Positions 1 to 7,424 of a stretch of DNA of 38,457 nucleotides are shown here, piece after piece. The notes below the pieces were generated by a model. It saw only the letters and a list, made by a program, of their open reading frames with translations. It was not told the origin of the DNA and did no database searches. Numbering within the stretch: the first letter of the stretch is position 1; every line of letters begins with the position of its first letter. Both the position numbers and the translations under genes were made by a program. Origin of the DNA: Frankiaceae bacterium (GTDB lineage Bacteria > Actinomycetota > Actinomycetes > JAFAQI01); the NCBI GenBank assembly GCA_030840545.1, contig JAVEEH010000146.1, forward strand, positions 1 through 38,457, written 5' to 3'.

Positions 1-711
1 CTCCCAGGGCTGTTCCTCCCGGCGGACCATCAATTCACCCGTACGGGCGGTGGAGCGCCAGTGCACGCGGCGCAGGTCGTCGCCGCGCCGGTATTCGCGG
101 GTGGCGGCGTCGTCCTCGCCCGAGGTGGCCACCGACCGGGCCCGGCTCTCGCCGGCACCGGCCCAGTCACCGCCGAGCCGCACGTCCGGCAGCGGCACGA
201 CCTGCGGGGTCACCACGAGCAGGTCCGCGGAGGAGAAGGACCGCGTGAGCTCGCACAAGCCGAAGGGATCGGTCAGCCGCACCGTCAACGGGCCGATGCG
301 ATAGCGGCCGCGCAGCTGGGACCGGACCGTGTAGTCGACGTTGACCGCGCGTTGCGGCAGCACCCGGTCAAGCACGAACCTCGGCCGGCCGCCGAGCATG
401 TAGGGAACGGTGTCTTCCGCGAGCATCAGGCCGGTCGGCAACCGCGACACGTTCTGCAGCTTGAGCAGCACTTGCGCGGGTCGTCCGGCGTTGACGCGCA
501 CCGGGTCGAGCCGACGCGTGCAGGTCAGCCGATACCGGGTGCGCGCGACCATCGCATAGGACAGCAACGGCAACGCGACGAGAAAGACACCGATCCGCAG
601 CACGTTGACCTCGTGCAGCACGATCGCGCTGACCGCCGCGGCGATCCCCGCCGCCAGCAGGCACCGGCCCCGGACGGTGAGTCCGGCGAGGATCTGGTCG
701 ACGCGGGGCAC
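1..711 (-). CDS. DUF58 domain protein (C-terminus cut by window edge)
   Basis: Membrane-associated DUF58 protein, the usual partner of MoxR ATPases. About 237 residues are visible; the reading frame is open to base 1, so the C-terminus lies outside. Residues 16-55 contain two hydrophobic stretches that look like a TM hairpin. The part near the edge holds the family hallmark REYRRGDDLRRVHWRSTAR followed by GELMVRREEQPWE. The chosen GTG start (711-709) lies 5 bases after the moxR stop, so the two are almost certainly translated together. MoxR/DUF58 pairs are thought to act as chaperone-like systems for envelope proteins or metal-cofactor insertion; the client here is unknown. Family assignment is firm, role is inference. 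Confidence 0.85.
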   Translation of the reverse strand, partial: MPRVDQILAGLTVRGRCLLAAGIAAAVSAIVLHEVNVLRIGVFLVALPLLSYAMVARTRYRLTCTRRLDPVRVNAGRPAQVLLKLQNVSRLPTGLMLAEDTVPYMLGGRPRFVLDRVLPQRAVNVDYTVRSQLRGRYRIGPLTVRLTDPFGLCELTRSFSSADLLVVTPQVVPLPDVRLGGDWAGAGESRARSVATSGEDDAATREYRRGDDLRRVHWRSTARTGELMVRREEQPWE

Positions 712-716
712 GTGGC

Positions 717-1724
717 TCAGCTGCTCCGGCGCTGCCGTTCGCCACCGGGTCGTTCGGCCTTCGGCACCGGCACCGACGCGACCACGTCCGCCACCACGGC
801 TTGCGTCGTACGCCGGGCCACCTGGGCTTCTGCGGACAGCAGCAACCGGTGGGCGAGCACGGGCACGGCGAGGATCTGCAGGTCGTCGGGCAGCACGTAG
901 TCGCGGCCGTCGAGTGCTGCCGCAGCGCGGCCGGTGCGCAGCAGGTGCAGGGTCGCGCGCGGGGAGGCGCCGAGGCGCAGGTCGCGGTTGTCCCGGGTGG
1001 CGGTGACGAGGTCGATCGCATAGCGGCGGACGGACTCGGCGATGTGCACGGCGCGGACCGCCTGGGTCAGCTTCGCGACCTCGAGTGCGTCCGAGACGGG
1101 TTCGAGGTCGTCGAGCGGTGAGCCGGCGCCGTGCTGGTCGACCATCTCGAGCTCGGCCTCGGGGGAGGGGTAGCCGATCGCGAGCCGGGCCGTGAACCGG
1201 TCGCGCTGAGCCTCCGGCAGTGGATAGGTGCCTTCCATCTCGATGGGGTTCTGGGTCGCGAGCACCATGAACGGCGGGTCGAGCGGGTAGGTGATGCCGT
1301 CGACCGTGACGTGCCGCTCCTCCATGCACTCGAGCAGCGCCGACTGGGTCTTCGGCGATGCGCGGTTGATCTCGTCGCCGACGACGATGTTGGCGAAGAT
1401 CGAGCCCGGCTTGAACTCGAACTCGCGGGTGTCCTGGTTCCACACGGAGACACCGGTGACGTCGCTCGGCAGCAGGTCCGGCGTGAACTGGATCCGGCGC
1501 ACCGTGCAGTCGATCGCGCGGGCGAGTGACTTGGCGAGCATCGTCTTGCCGACGCCGGGCACGTCCTCGATGAGGAGATGGCCCTCGGCGAGCATGACGG
1601 TGACGGCCAGCTTGACCGACTCGGTCTTGCCCTGGATGACCTGCTCGACGGCCTCGATGATGCGCCCGGATCGCTGGGCGATGTCGTCGAACTCGAGCGC
1701 GGCGCTCGACCTGCGGCTCGGCAC
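717..1724 (-). CDS. MoxR-family AAA+ ATPase
   Basis: AAA+ ATPase of the MoxR/RavA class, 335 aa. Seen directly: Walker A GVGKTMLAKSLA near residue 50, Walker B VVGDEINR, the sensor motif LATQNPIEMEGTYPLPEAQ, and a C-terminal lid with SPRATLHLLRTGRA. The GTG start at 1724-1722 was chosen because a purine-rich GGGAGG sits just upstream and because homology starts right after it; the frame stays open to 2675 but that extension would run through mraZ on the other strand. The gene is followed by DUF58 with a 5-base gap. It is divergent from mraZ; I saw no convincing promoter of its own in the 240-base gap. The family is certain; the substrate is not known. Confidence 0.93.
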   Translation of the reverse strand: MPSRRSSAALEFDDIAQRSGRIIEAVEQVIQGKTESVKLAVTVMLAEGHLLIEDVPGVGKTMLAKSLARAIDCTVRRIQFTPDLLPSDVTGVSVWNQDTREFEFKPGSIFANIVVGDEINRASPKTQSALLECMEERHVTVDGITYPLDPPFMVLATQNPIEMEGTYPLPEAQRDRFTARLAIGYPSPEAELEMVDQHGAGSPLDDLEPVSDALEVAKLTQAVRAVHIAESVRRYAIDLVTATRDNRDLRLGASPRATLHLLRTGRAAAALDGRDYVLPDDLQILAVPVLAHRLLLSAEAQVARRTTQAVVADVVASVPVPKAERPGGERQRRSS

Positions 1725-1899
1725 GCGCTGCCTCCCTCTCGACCCGGTCGTCGCCCGGTCCGGCGGCGTCCGGTGACCCCCGCACCCGGGAATACGCAGG
1801 ACGAGTCTGCCAGGTTCGATCGCCGGTGCCATCCGACTTCTGGTTACGACTGGAGAACAACCCGCGGGGGCGGCGAGGAGCGTGATCACGGCGTTTTGG

Positions 1900-1927
1900 T
1901 TGACGGAGGGGCGAAGTGGAGTACAGT
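1900..1927 (+). promoter_or_regulatory. Putative mraZ/dcw promoter
   Basis: TTGACG at 1900-1905 and TACAGT at 1922-1927 with a 16-base spacer, a fair SigA-type match in the gap between the divergent moxR and mraZ. Transcription would start near 1934, giving a leader of about 35 bases. The -10 hexamer runs into the second MraZ box and the first box lies in the spacer, so MraZ binding should block RNA polymerase. The remaining 1725-1899 holds nothing else I can name. Confidence 0.6.
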
Positions 1928-1940
1928 GGAGCGCCGTGGG
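1917..1940 (+). promoter_or_regulatory. Three tandem MraZ boxes (10-bp spaced TGG(A/G) repeats)
   Basis: TGGA at 1917-1920, TGGA at 1927-1930 and TGGG at 1937-1940 are direct repeats exactly 10 bases apart, each preceded by AG or CG. Repeats of TGGGN type with one helical turn spacing are the known binding sites of the octameric, ring-shaped MraZ repressor upstream of its own gene. Their overlap with the predicted -10 and start point fits autorepression of the whole dcw operon. Confidence 0.75.
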
Positions 1941-1970
1941 GGATAACGCGGCAACCCGGGGAGGCGAGTG

Positions 1971-2402
1971 GTGTTTCTCGGCACCTATTCGCCGCGCCTG
2001 GACGAGAAGGGCCGCCTGTTTCTGCCCGCGAAGTTCCGCGATGAGCTGGCGGCCGGTCTCGTGATCACCAAGGGGCAAGAGCGATGCCTCTACGTCTTTG
2101 CAGCGACTGAGTTCGGCAGCCTCACCGAGCGGCTCCGGGACGCGCCGCTGACGGCCAAGAGCGCCCGCGACTACAGCCGGGTGTTCTTCGCGTCCGCGCA
2201 CGACGAGGTGCCGGACAAGCAGGGACGGATCACCGTGCCCGGGCCGCTGCGCGACTACGCCGGCCTGGACCGCGACTGCGCGGTCATCGGCGCCAACACC
2301 CGGGTGGAGATCTGGGACGCGGCGGCGTGGCAGGACTACCTGGCTTCCTCCGAGGAGCACTTCTCCTCGCTGTCCGAGGAGGTGCTGCCCGGCATCTTCT
2401 GA
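1971..2402 (+). CDS. mraZ: Transcriptional regulator MraZ
   Basis: DNA-binding repressor with two SpoVT/AbrB-like MraZ repeats, 143 aa. The N-terminus FLGTYSPRLDEKGRLFLPAKFR is the first repeat and DEVPDKQGRITVPGPLRDYA the second; both end in the conserved D-x-K/Q-GR-hydrophobic-P turn that contacts DNA. Two GTG codons are adjacent (1968 and 1971). I chose 1971 because GGGGAGG at 1958-1964 is then 6 bases away and family proteins begin MFLGTY. It opens the dcw cluster and should bind the three repeats just upstream. Length and motifs are typical. Confidence 0.96.
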   Translation: MFLGTYSPRLDEKGRLFLPAKFRDELAAGLVITKGQERCLYVFAATEFGSLTERLRDAPLTAKSARDYSRVFFASAHDEVPDKQGRITVPGPLRDYAGLDRDCAVIGANTRVEIWDAAAWQDYLASSEEHFSSLSEEVLPGIF

Positions 2403-2465
2403 GGTCGCCCGGCAAGCAACTCGGCACCACACCGGCGACGTGGCGTTTGGCTCCCGCCCGCGGCA

Positions 2466-2491
2466 CCTGGCGCACCTTCCCCGGCGCCAGG
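2466..2491 (+). other. Hairpin in the mraZ-rsmH gap
   Basis: Perfect 8-bp inverted repeat, CCTGGCGC at 2466-2473 and GCGCCAGG at 2484-2491, with a 10-base loop. It lies in the 197-base gap between mraZ and rsmH. No T-run follows, so it is not a classical terminator; it may attenuate, stabilise or process the dcw transcript. Nothing else clear is seen in 2403-2545. Confidence 0.4.
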
Positions 2492-2564
2492 CGCGGGGGG
2501 CGGGGACCAAGCCCCACGTCTCAGGTCTCACGTTCGACATCAGGTCAAGGGAGAAGGGGGCCTC

Positions 2565-2603
2565 ATGGTTGCGCCCGGGGGCACGCGCAGGGCTGCTCGG
2601 TGA
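2565..2603 (+). CDS. Possible 12-codon leader ORF before rsmH
   Basis: ATG at 2565 opens a 12-codon frame (MVAPGGTRRAAR) ending in TGA at 2601-2603. It is preceded by a strongly purine-rich Shine-Dalgarno stretch (AAGGGAGAAGGGGG, 2548-2560), far better than anything in front of rsmH itself. The TGA overlaps the GTG of rsmH (2600-2602) in a GTGA junction of the same type as the rest of the cluster. This suggests ribosomes load here and pass to rsmH by coupling. It is too short for sequence similarity to help, so this rests on position alone. Confidence 0.4.
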   Translation: MVAPGGTRRAAR

Positions 2604-3553
2604 GCGGGCCCATGCACGTCCCCGTGCTGCGCGACCGGGTGCTGGCGTTGTTCGAGCCCGCCTTGGCCGACTCACCCGCCCTGCTCGTCGACGCGACGCT
2701 GGGGCTCGGCGGGCATGCGGCGGCGCTGCTTGCGGCTCATCCGGACCTGCACCTGATCGGTCTGGACCGAGACCCCCGCGCGCTCGCCCTGTCGGCCGAC
2801 CGGCTGGCGGCGTACAGGTCCCGGGTCACGCTGGTCCGCGCCGTGTACGACGCGCTGCCCGAGGTCCTCGGGGCGGCTGGCGTCGACCGGGTCGACGGGG
2901 TGTTGTTCGACCTCGGGGTGTCGTCCCTGCAGCTCGACGACGACGAGCGGGGCTTCTCCTACGCCCGGGACACCGCGCTCGACATGCGGATGGACCCGGA
3001 CGCACCACTGACGGCGAGCGAGGTGGTCAACACCTATCCGGTCGAGCGTCTCGCCCGGGTGATCGCGGAGTTCGGCGAGGAGCGGTTCGCGCGCCGCATC
3101 GCGGGAGCCATCGTCCGCGAGCGCAGCCACGGCCCGCTCACCTCCTCGGCGCGGCTGGCGGAGCTCGTCCGCGAGGCCGTGCCTGCCGCGACCCGCCGGA
3201 CCGGAGGCCATCCGGCCAAGCGGACCTTCCAGGCGCTGCGGATCGAGGTCAACGACGAGCTGGGCGCCCTCTCCCGGGCCCTGCCCGCCGGCGTCGCGGC
3301 GCTGCGGGTCGGCGGCCGCCTCGTGGCGCTCGCCTACCACTCCCTCGAGGACCGGATCGTCAAGCGGGTGCTGACGGCCGGCGCCTCGATCGACGCACCG
3401 CCGGACCTCCCGGTGGTGCCCGAGTCCGCCGCTCCCCGGCTCCGCCTGCTGACCCGCGGCGCGGAGCGTCCCAGCGAGGAGGAGGTCGCGGCCAACCCGC
3501 GTGCCGCCTCGGCCCGGCTCCGGGCCGCCGAGCGGGTCCGGGAGGCGGCGTGA
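2600..3553 (+). CDS. rsmH: 16S rRNA (cytosine(1402)-N(4))-methyltransferase RsmH
   Basis: S-adenosylmethionine-dependent methyltransferase (MraW) that modifies C1402 in the ribosomal P site; 317 aa. The N-terminus MHVPVLRDRVL is the family start. DATLGLGGHAAALL is the SAM-binding loop, IGLDRDPRAL the acidic strand end, and DGVLFDLGVSSLQLDD the catalytic-site motif. The C-terminal part has KRTFQALRIEVNDELGAL and AYHSLEDRIVKR, both diagnostic. GTG at 2600 (AGGG 7 bases upstream) was chosen; ATG at 2612 is the alternative. Its stop overlaps the start of the next gene by four bases. Confidence 0.96.
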   Translation: MSGPMHVPVLRDRVLALFEPALADSPALLVDATLGLGGHAAALLAAHPDLHLIGLDRDPRALALSADRLAAYRSRVTLVRAVYDALPEVLGAAGVDRVDGVLFDLGVSSLQLDDDERGFSYARDTALDMRMDPDAPLTASEVVNTYPVERLARVIAEFGEERFARRIAGAIVRERSHGPLTSSARLAELVREAVPAATRRTGGHPAKRTFQALRIEVNDELGALSRALPAGVAALRVGGRLVALAYHSLEDRIVKRVLTAGASIDAPPDLPVVPESAAPRLRLLTRGAERPSEEEVAANPRAASARLRAAERVREAA

Positions 3554-4089
3554 CCGCCCTCGCCGCCGGCCAACCACGCACCCGCCCTGCCGAGGCGCCG
3601 CATCGCCCCTCCCTCCGGCTGGTCGCGACCCGGCCGCTCGTCGCCGGCCGGCTGCCGTTCGTGCTGCTCGTCGGCGGGATCCTCGCCCTCGGGCTGATCG
3701 TGCTCCTGCTGCTGCACACGATGGCCGCCCAGGACGCCTTCCGGCTGCAGACCCTCGAGCGGGCCGCGGCTTCCCTGAGCGACACCCGCCAGCAGCTCGC
3801 CCTGGCCGAACAGCAGCGACAGTCACCGGACGCCTTGGCCGCCCAGGCCCGCGCGCTGGGCATGGTGCCGACCGGCTCCATAGCCTTCGTGCGCCTGCAC
3901 CGCCATCATCGGATCGTCGGGGTCGTCCGGGCAGCTGCCGCGCCCCCGCCGCCCCCGGCGACTGCCTCGCCGGCCGCGCACCAGCGCGCCCAACAGCCCA
4001 CGCAGAAGAACGCGCACACCGCGGCAGGCAAGCCCGTGCACAAGGTGTCGCCGCCGCACCGGCGCGGCTCCCCACCTCCGCACGGGTGA
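3550..4089 (+). CDS. ftsL: FtsL-like septum protein
   Basis: Small bitopic membrane protein of 179 aa in the ftsL position between rsmH and ftsI. A basic, proline-containing cytoplasmic N-terminus is followed by one TM helix (about residues 35-57) and then a short periplasmic-side coiled coil (about 60-95, with LERAAASLSDTRQQLALAEQQ). The remainder is a low-complexity Pro/Ala/His tail. FtsL proteins diverge greatly; identification rests on topology, size and synteny. It would join FtsQ and activate FtsW-FtsI. GTG start at 3550 overlaps the rsmH stop (GTGA). Confidence 0.75.
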   Translation: MTALAAGQPRTRPAEAPHRPSLRLVATRPLVAGRLPFVLLVGGILALGLIVLLLLHTMAAQDAFRLQTLERAAASLSDTRQQLALAEQQRQSPDALAAQARALGMVPTGSIAFVRLHRHHRIVGVVRAAAAPPPPPATASPAAHQRAQQPTQKNAHTAAGKPVHKVSPPHRRGSPPPHG

Positions 4090-4106
4090 ACCGGCAGGCT
4101 GTGCGC

Positions 4107-5864
4107 ATGCCTGCTGCCGCACCCGCCCGTCCCGGGCCGCGGCGACGCAAGCGTGTGCGGCGACCCAGCCCGCAGCGACGGATCGAGCTCATCCTCATCG
4201 GCTGTCTCGTGCTGTTGTCGCTGGTCGGCGGGCGGCTCGTGCAGCTCCAGGGGCTCGATCGCACCGCCTACGCGGCGATGGCGCAGAAGCAGCGGCTGCA
4301 CACCGTCGCGCTGACCGCACCGCGCGGGCCCATCCTCGATCGGGACGGCCAACCCTTGGCCGAGACCGTCGACGCCCGCGACATCTACGCCGACCCGCAC
4401 AAGGTCGTCGATGCCGCGGCTGAGTCCGGGCGGCTCGCACCGCTGCTGGGCGTCGACGCGGCGACGCTGCAGACCCAGATGCAGCAGAACACGACGTTCG
4501 TCTACCTGTCCCGGGCGGTCACGCCGCAGGTGAGCACGCAGGTGATCGACCTGAAGCTTCCCGGGATCGGCGTGCTCCCGGCCACCAAGCGGATCTATCC
4601 CGCCGGCCCGCTGGCGTCCAACGTCGTCGGTTTCGCCAACGCCGACGGTGCCGGCCTCGCCGGCCTCGAGTACTCGTTCCAGAAGCTGCTGTCCGGCAGC
4701 AACGGGGAGCGGACGTTCGAGACGGGCTTGTCCGGCTCGCCGATCCCCGACGGGCACGACATCCTTCGCCCGGCCGTGCCCGGCACCGGGCTCAAGCTCA
4801 CCATCCAGCGGGACATCCAGTGGAAGGCCCAGCAGGCGATCACGGCACAGGTGCATGCGCTGCACGCCGACAGCGGCACGGTGATCGTGATGGATCCGAG
4901 CAGCGGTCAGCTGCTCGCCCTGGCCGTCTCGCCCGGGTTCGACCCCAACGACCCGTCCAAGAGCCCGATCTCGGCGTTCGGGGACCCGGCGGTCAGCGAC
5001 GTCTACGAGCCGGGCAGCGTCAACAAGGTCATCACGATCTCCGCTGCCTTGCAGGAACGGCTCGTGACCCCCAACTCGCCGTTCACGATCCCACCGACAC
5101 TTCGTGACGCCGGATTCACGTTCAACGACGCCGAGGTGCACGGCACTGAACGCCTGACCCTCACCGGCGTCCTCGCGAAGTCGAGCAACATCGGCACCAT
5201 CGAGGTGGCCCGCAAGCTCGGCGCCGCCCGGCTCTACCACTACCTGCGCGCCTACGGGTTCGGCCAGCCCACCGGGGTCGGCCTGCCCGGTGACGGCACC
5301 GGGCTGCTGCCCCGCCTGTCGAACTGGACGGCATCGACGTTGCCGACCGCCTCGTTCGGTCAGGGCGTCGGCGTGACCGCGCTGCAGGTCGCCAGCGTCT
5401 ACGCGACGATCGCCAACGGTGGCGTGCGGGTCACCCCCAACCTGATCGCCGGGACGGTCGACGAGAACGGTGCCCTGAAGCCGGCGGCCGCGCCGGAGCA
5501 GCACCGGGTCATCAACGCCAGCGTCGCGAAGCAGGTCAGGGACATGCTCGAGGCCGTCACCACGAACGACGGCACCGCGCCGCTGGCGCGAATTCCCGGC
5601 TACCGCATTGCCGGCAAGACCGGCACCGCCCAGCGGCCGAACAGCCACGGCGGCTACTCGGGCTACACCGCGTCCTTCGTCGGGTTCGCGCCCGCCGACG
5701 CGCCGAAGCTGCTCGTCGAGGTGGTGCTGCAGAACCCGCGAACCGGCCACTTCGGTGGGCTGGTGGCTGCCCCCGTGTTCCACGATGTCATGAGCTTCGC
5801 CTTGCAGACGTTGAAGATTCCGCCCACCGGCACCCGGCCGCCCGTTGCCCGGCTGACGTGGTGA
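4107..5864 (+). CDS. ftsI: Septal peptidoglycan transpeptidase FtsI (PBP3, class B)
   Basis: D,D-transpeptidase that crosslinks septal peptidoglycan together with FtsW; 585 aa from this start. A basic N-terminus leads into one TM helix (about 26-45), then the PBP dimerisation domain with RGPILDRDGQPLAET. The transpeptidase domain has all three active-site motifs: SVNK with Ser304, SSN at 359-361 and KTGT from 504. No PASTA repeats follow, so it is FtsI-like rather than a SpoVD/PBP2x type. ATG 4107 was chosen because AGG lies 8 bases upstream; an in-frame GTG at 4086 that overlaps the ftsL stop is the alternative (592 aa). Confidence 0.95.
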   Translation: MPAAAPARPGPRRRKRVRRPSPQRRIELILIGCLVLLSLVGGRLVQLQGLDRTAYAAMAQKQRLHTVALTAPRGPILDRDGQPLAETVDARDIYADPHKVVDAAAESGRLAPLLGVDAATLQTQMQQNTTFVYLSRAVTPQVSTQVIDLKLPGIGVLPATKRIYPAGPLASNVVGFANADGAGLAGLEYSFQKLLSGSNGERTFETGLSGSPIPDGHDILRPAVPGTGLKLTIQRDIQWKAQQAITAQVHALHADSGTVIVMDPSSGQLLALAVSPGFDPNDPSKSPISAFGDPAVSDVYEPGSVNKVITISAALQERLVTPNSPFTIPPTLRDAGFTFNDAEVHGTERLTLTGVLAKSSNIGTIEVARKLGAARLYHYLRAYGFGQPTGVGLPGDGTGLLPRLSNWTASTLPTASFGQGVGVTALQVASVYATIANGGVRVTPNLIAGTVDENGALKPAAAPEQHRVINASVAKQVRDMLEAVTTNDGTAPLARIPGYRIAGKTGTAQRPNSHGGYSGYTASFVGFAPADAPKLLVEVVLQNPRTGHFGGLVAAPVFHDVMSFALQTLKIPPTGTRPPVARLTW

Positions 5865-5885
5865 GCACCGGTAGCCTGCAAGCCG

Positions 5886-7424
5886 ATGACTGAGTCGCTC
5901 CGCCCCCGGCGCGTGCGCGAGCAGAACATCGGGGGATTGCTCGAGCGGCTGCCGGGGGCCCGCTTGCACGGCGCGGCCGAGACGGGTGTGACCGGCATCA
6001 CGCACGACTCCCGACAGGTGCGTGCGGGCGACATCTACCTCGCCCGGGCCGGTGCGCACACCCACGGCATCGCGCACGTCGCCGAGGCGGTGGCCGCCGG
6101 CGCGACCGCCGTGCTCACCGACCCGCCCTCGGTCACCACCGCCGTCGCGGCCGGCGCCACGGCCGTTGTCGAGGTCGCGGACCCGAGGGCGGTCACCGGG
6201 GCTGCATCCGCGTGGGTCTACCAGGACCCGTCGAGTGGTCTGCTCGTCATCGGCGTCACGGGCACCAACGGCAAGACCACGACCGCCTACCTCGTCGAGG
6301 CCGGGCTGCGGGCGGCGGGCCGACCGACCGGGCTCATCGGCACCGTCGAGACCCGGATCGCGGACGAGAAGGTGCCGAGCATGCGCACCACCCCGGAGGC
6401 CACCGACCTGCAGGCGCTGTTCGCGGTGATGCGCGAGCGCGGTGTCGACGCGGTCGCGATGGAGGTGTCGAGTCACGCACTTGCCCTTGACCGGGTCGCC
6501 GGCACGACGTTCGGTCTCGCAGCGTTCACCAACCTCTCGCAGGACCACCTCGACTTCCACACCGACATGGACGACTACTTCGCGGCGAAGGCGCGATTGT
6601 TCTCCCCGGCCTACTCGCCGGTCGGGGTCGTCAGCATCGACGACACCTGGGGGCGGCGCCTCGCTGCCGAGGCGCCAATTGCCATCACGACCGTGGGGGC
6701 GGCCGACCACGGCCCGGACTGGACCCGGACCGACGAGTCGGTGTCTCCGGCCGGTGGCACGGTGACGGTCGTCGGGCCCGATGGTGGTCGACACCTGCTC
6801 GACGTCGCCCTGCCGGGCCGGTTCAACCTTCGTAACGCCGCACTCGCGTTCGTCGTCCTCGTGCAGGCGGGCGTCTCGCCGGCCGACGCACGGCGTGGCA
6901 TCGCCGGGCTCGCCCGTGTGCCCGGCCGGATGGAACGCGTCGACGCCGGCCAGCCCTACCCGGCACTCGTCGACTACGCACACACGCCCGAGGCCGTGAC
7001 CGTGCTGCTGACGGAGGCTCGAGGTCTCACCCGCGACCACGGACGGGTCATCGCCGTCCTCGGCTGCGGCGGCGATCGGGACCGCGGCAAGCGGCCGTTG
7101 ATGGGTGCCGCCCTCGCGGCCGGCAGTGACGTCGCCGTGCTCACCAACGACAACCCACGGTCCGAGGACCCCGCCGTGATCCTCGAAGCGATGGCGCAGG
7201 GCGCCCGTTCGGTCGCAACGGGGGCACGGCTCGTCATCGAGCCGGACCGGCGGGCCGCGATCGAGACAGCCGTCGCTGAGGCCGGCGCCGGCGATGTCCT
7301 GGTGGTGGCCGGCAAGGGGCACGAGCAAGGCCAGGAAGTGGCCGGCACGATTGTGCCGTTCGACGACCGGCAGGTGCTTCGAGACGCGCTGACTGAGCAC
7401 GGCTATGCGGTTGGTGCGCGGTGA
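5886..7424 (+). CDS. murE: UDP-MurNAc-L-Ala-D-Glu:meso-DAP ligase MurE
   Basis: ATP-dependent Mur ligase adding the third stem residue; 512 aa. The ATP loop GVTGTNGKTTTA starts at residue 123. TTPEATDLQ, the catalytic-lysine region AMEVSSHALALDR and FTNLSQDHLDFH are family signatures. DNPR at 422-425 is the motif that recognises meso-diaminopimelate (lysine-adding MurE proteins differ here), so the cell wall is probably of the meso-DAP type. It begins 21 bases after ftsI, one of the few plus-strand gaps in the cluster, and ends in a 4-base overlap with murF. Confidence 0.96.
   Translation: MTESLRPRRVREQNIGGLLERLPGARLHGAAETGVTGITHDSRQVRAGDIYLARAGAHTHGIAHVAEAVAAGATAVLTDPPSVTTAVAAGATAVVEVADPRAVTGAASAWVYQDPSSGLLVIGVTGTNGKTTTAYLVEAGLRAAGRPTGLIGTVETRIADEKVPSMRTTPEATDLQALFAVMRERGVDAVAMEVSSHALALDRVAGTTFGLAAFTNLSQDHLDFHTDMDDYFAAKARLFSPAYSPVGVVSIDDTWGRRLAAEAPIAITTVGAADHGPDWTRTDESVSPAGGTVTVVGPDGGRHLLDVALPGRFNLRNAALAFVVLVQAGVSPADARRGIAGLARVPGRMERVDAGQPYPALVDYAHTPEAVTVLLTEARGLTRDHGRVIAVLGCGGDRDRGKRPLMGAALAAGSDVAVLTNDNPRSEDPAVILEAMAQGARSVATGARLVIEPDRRAAIETAVAEAGAGDVLVVAGKGHEQGQEVAGTIVPFDDRQVLRDALTEHGYAVGAR

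Noticed and set aside
1725..2675. N-terminal extension of MoxR through mraZ
   Set aside because: Homology starts at 1724 with a good Shine-Dalgarno; the extension is antisense to mraZ and its promoter.
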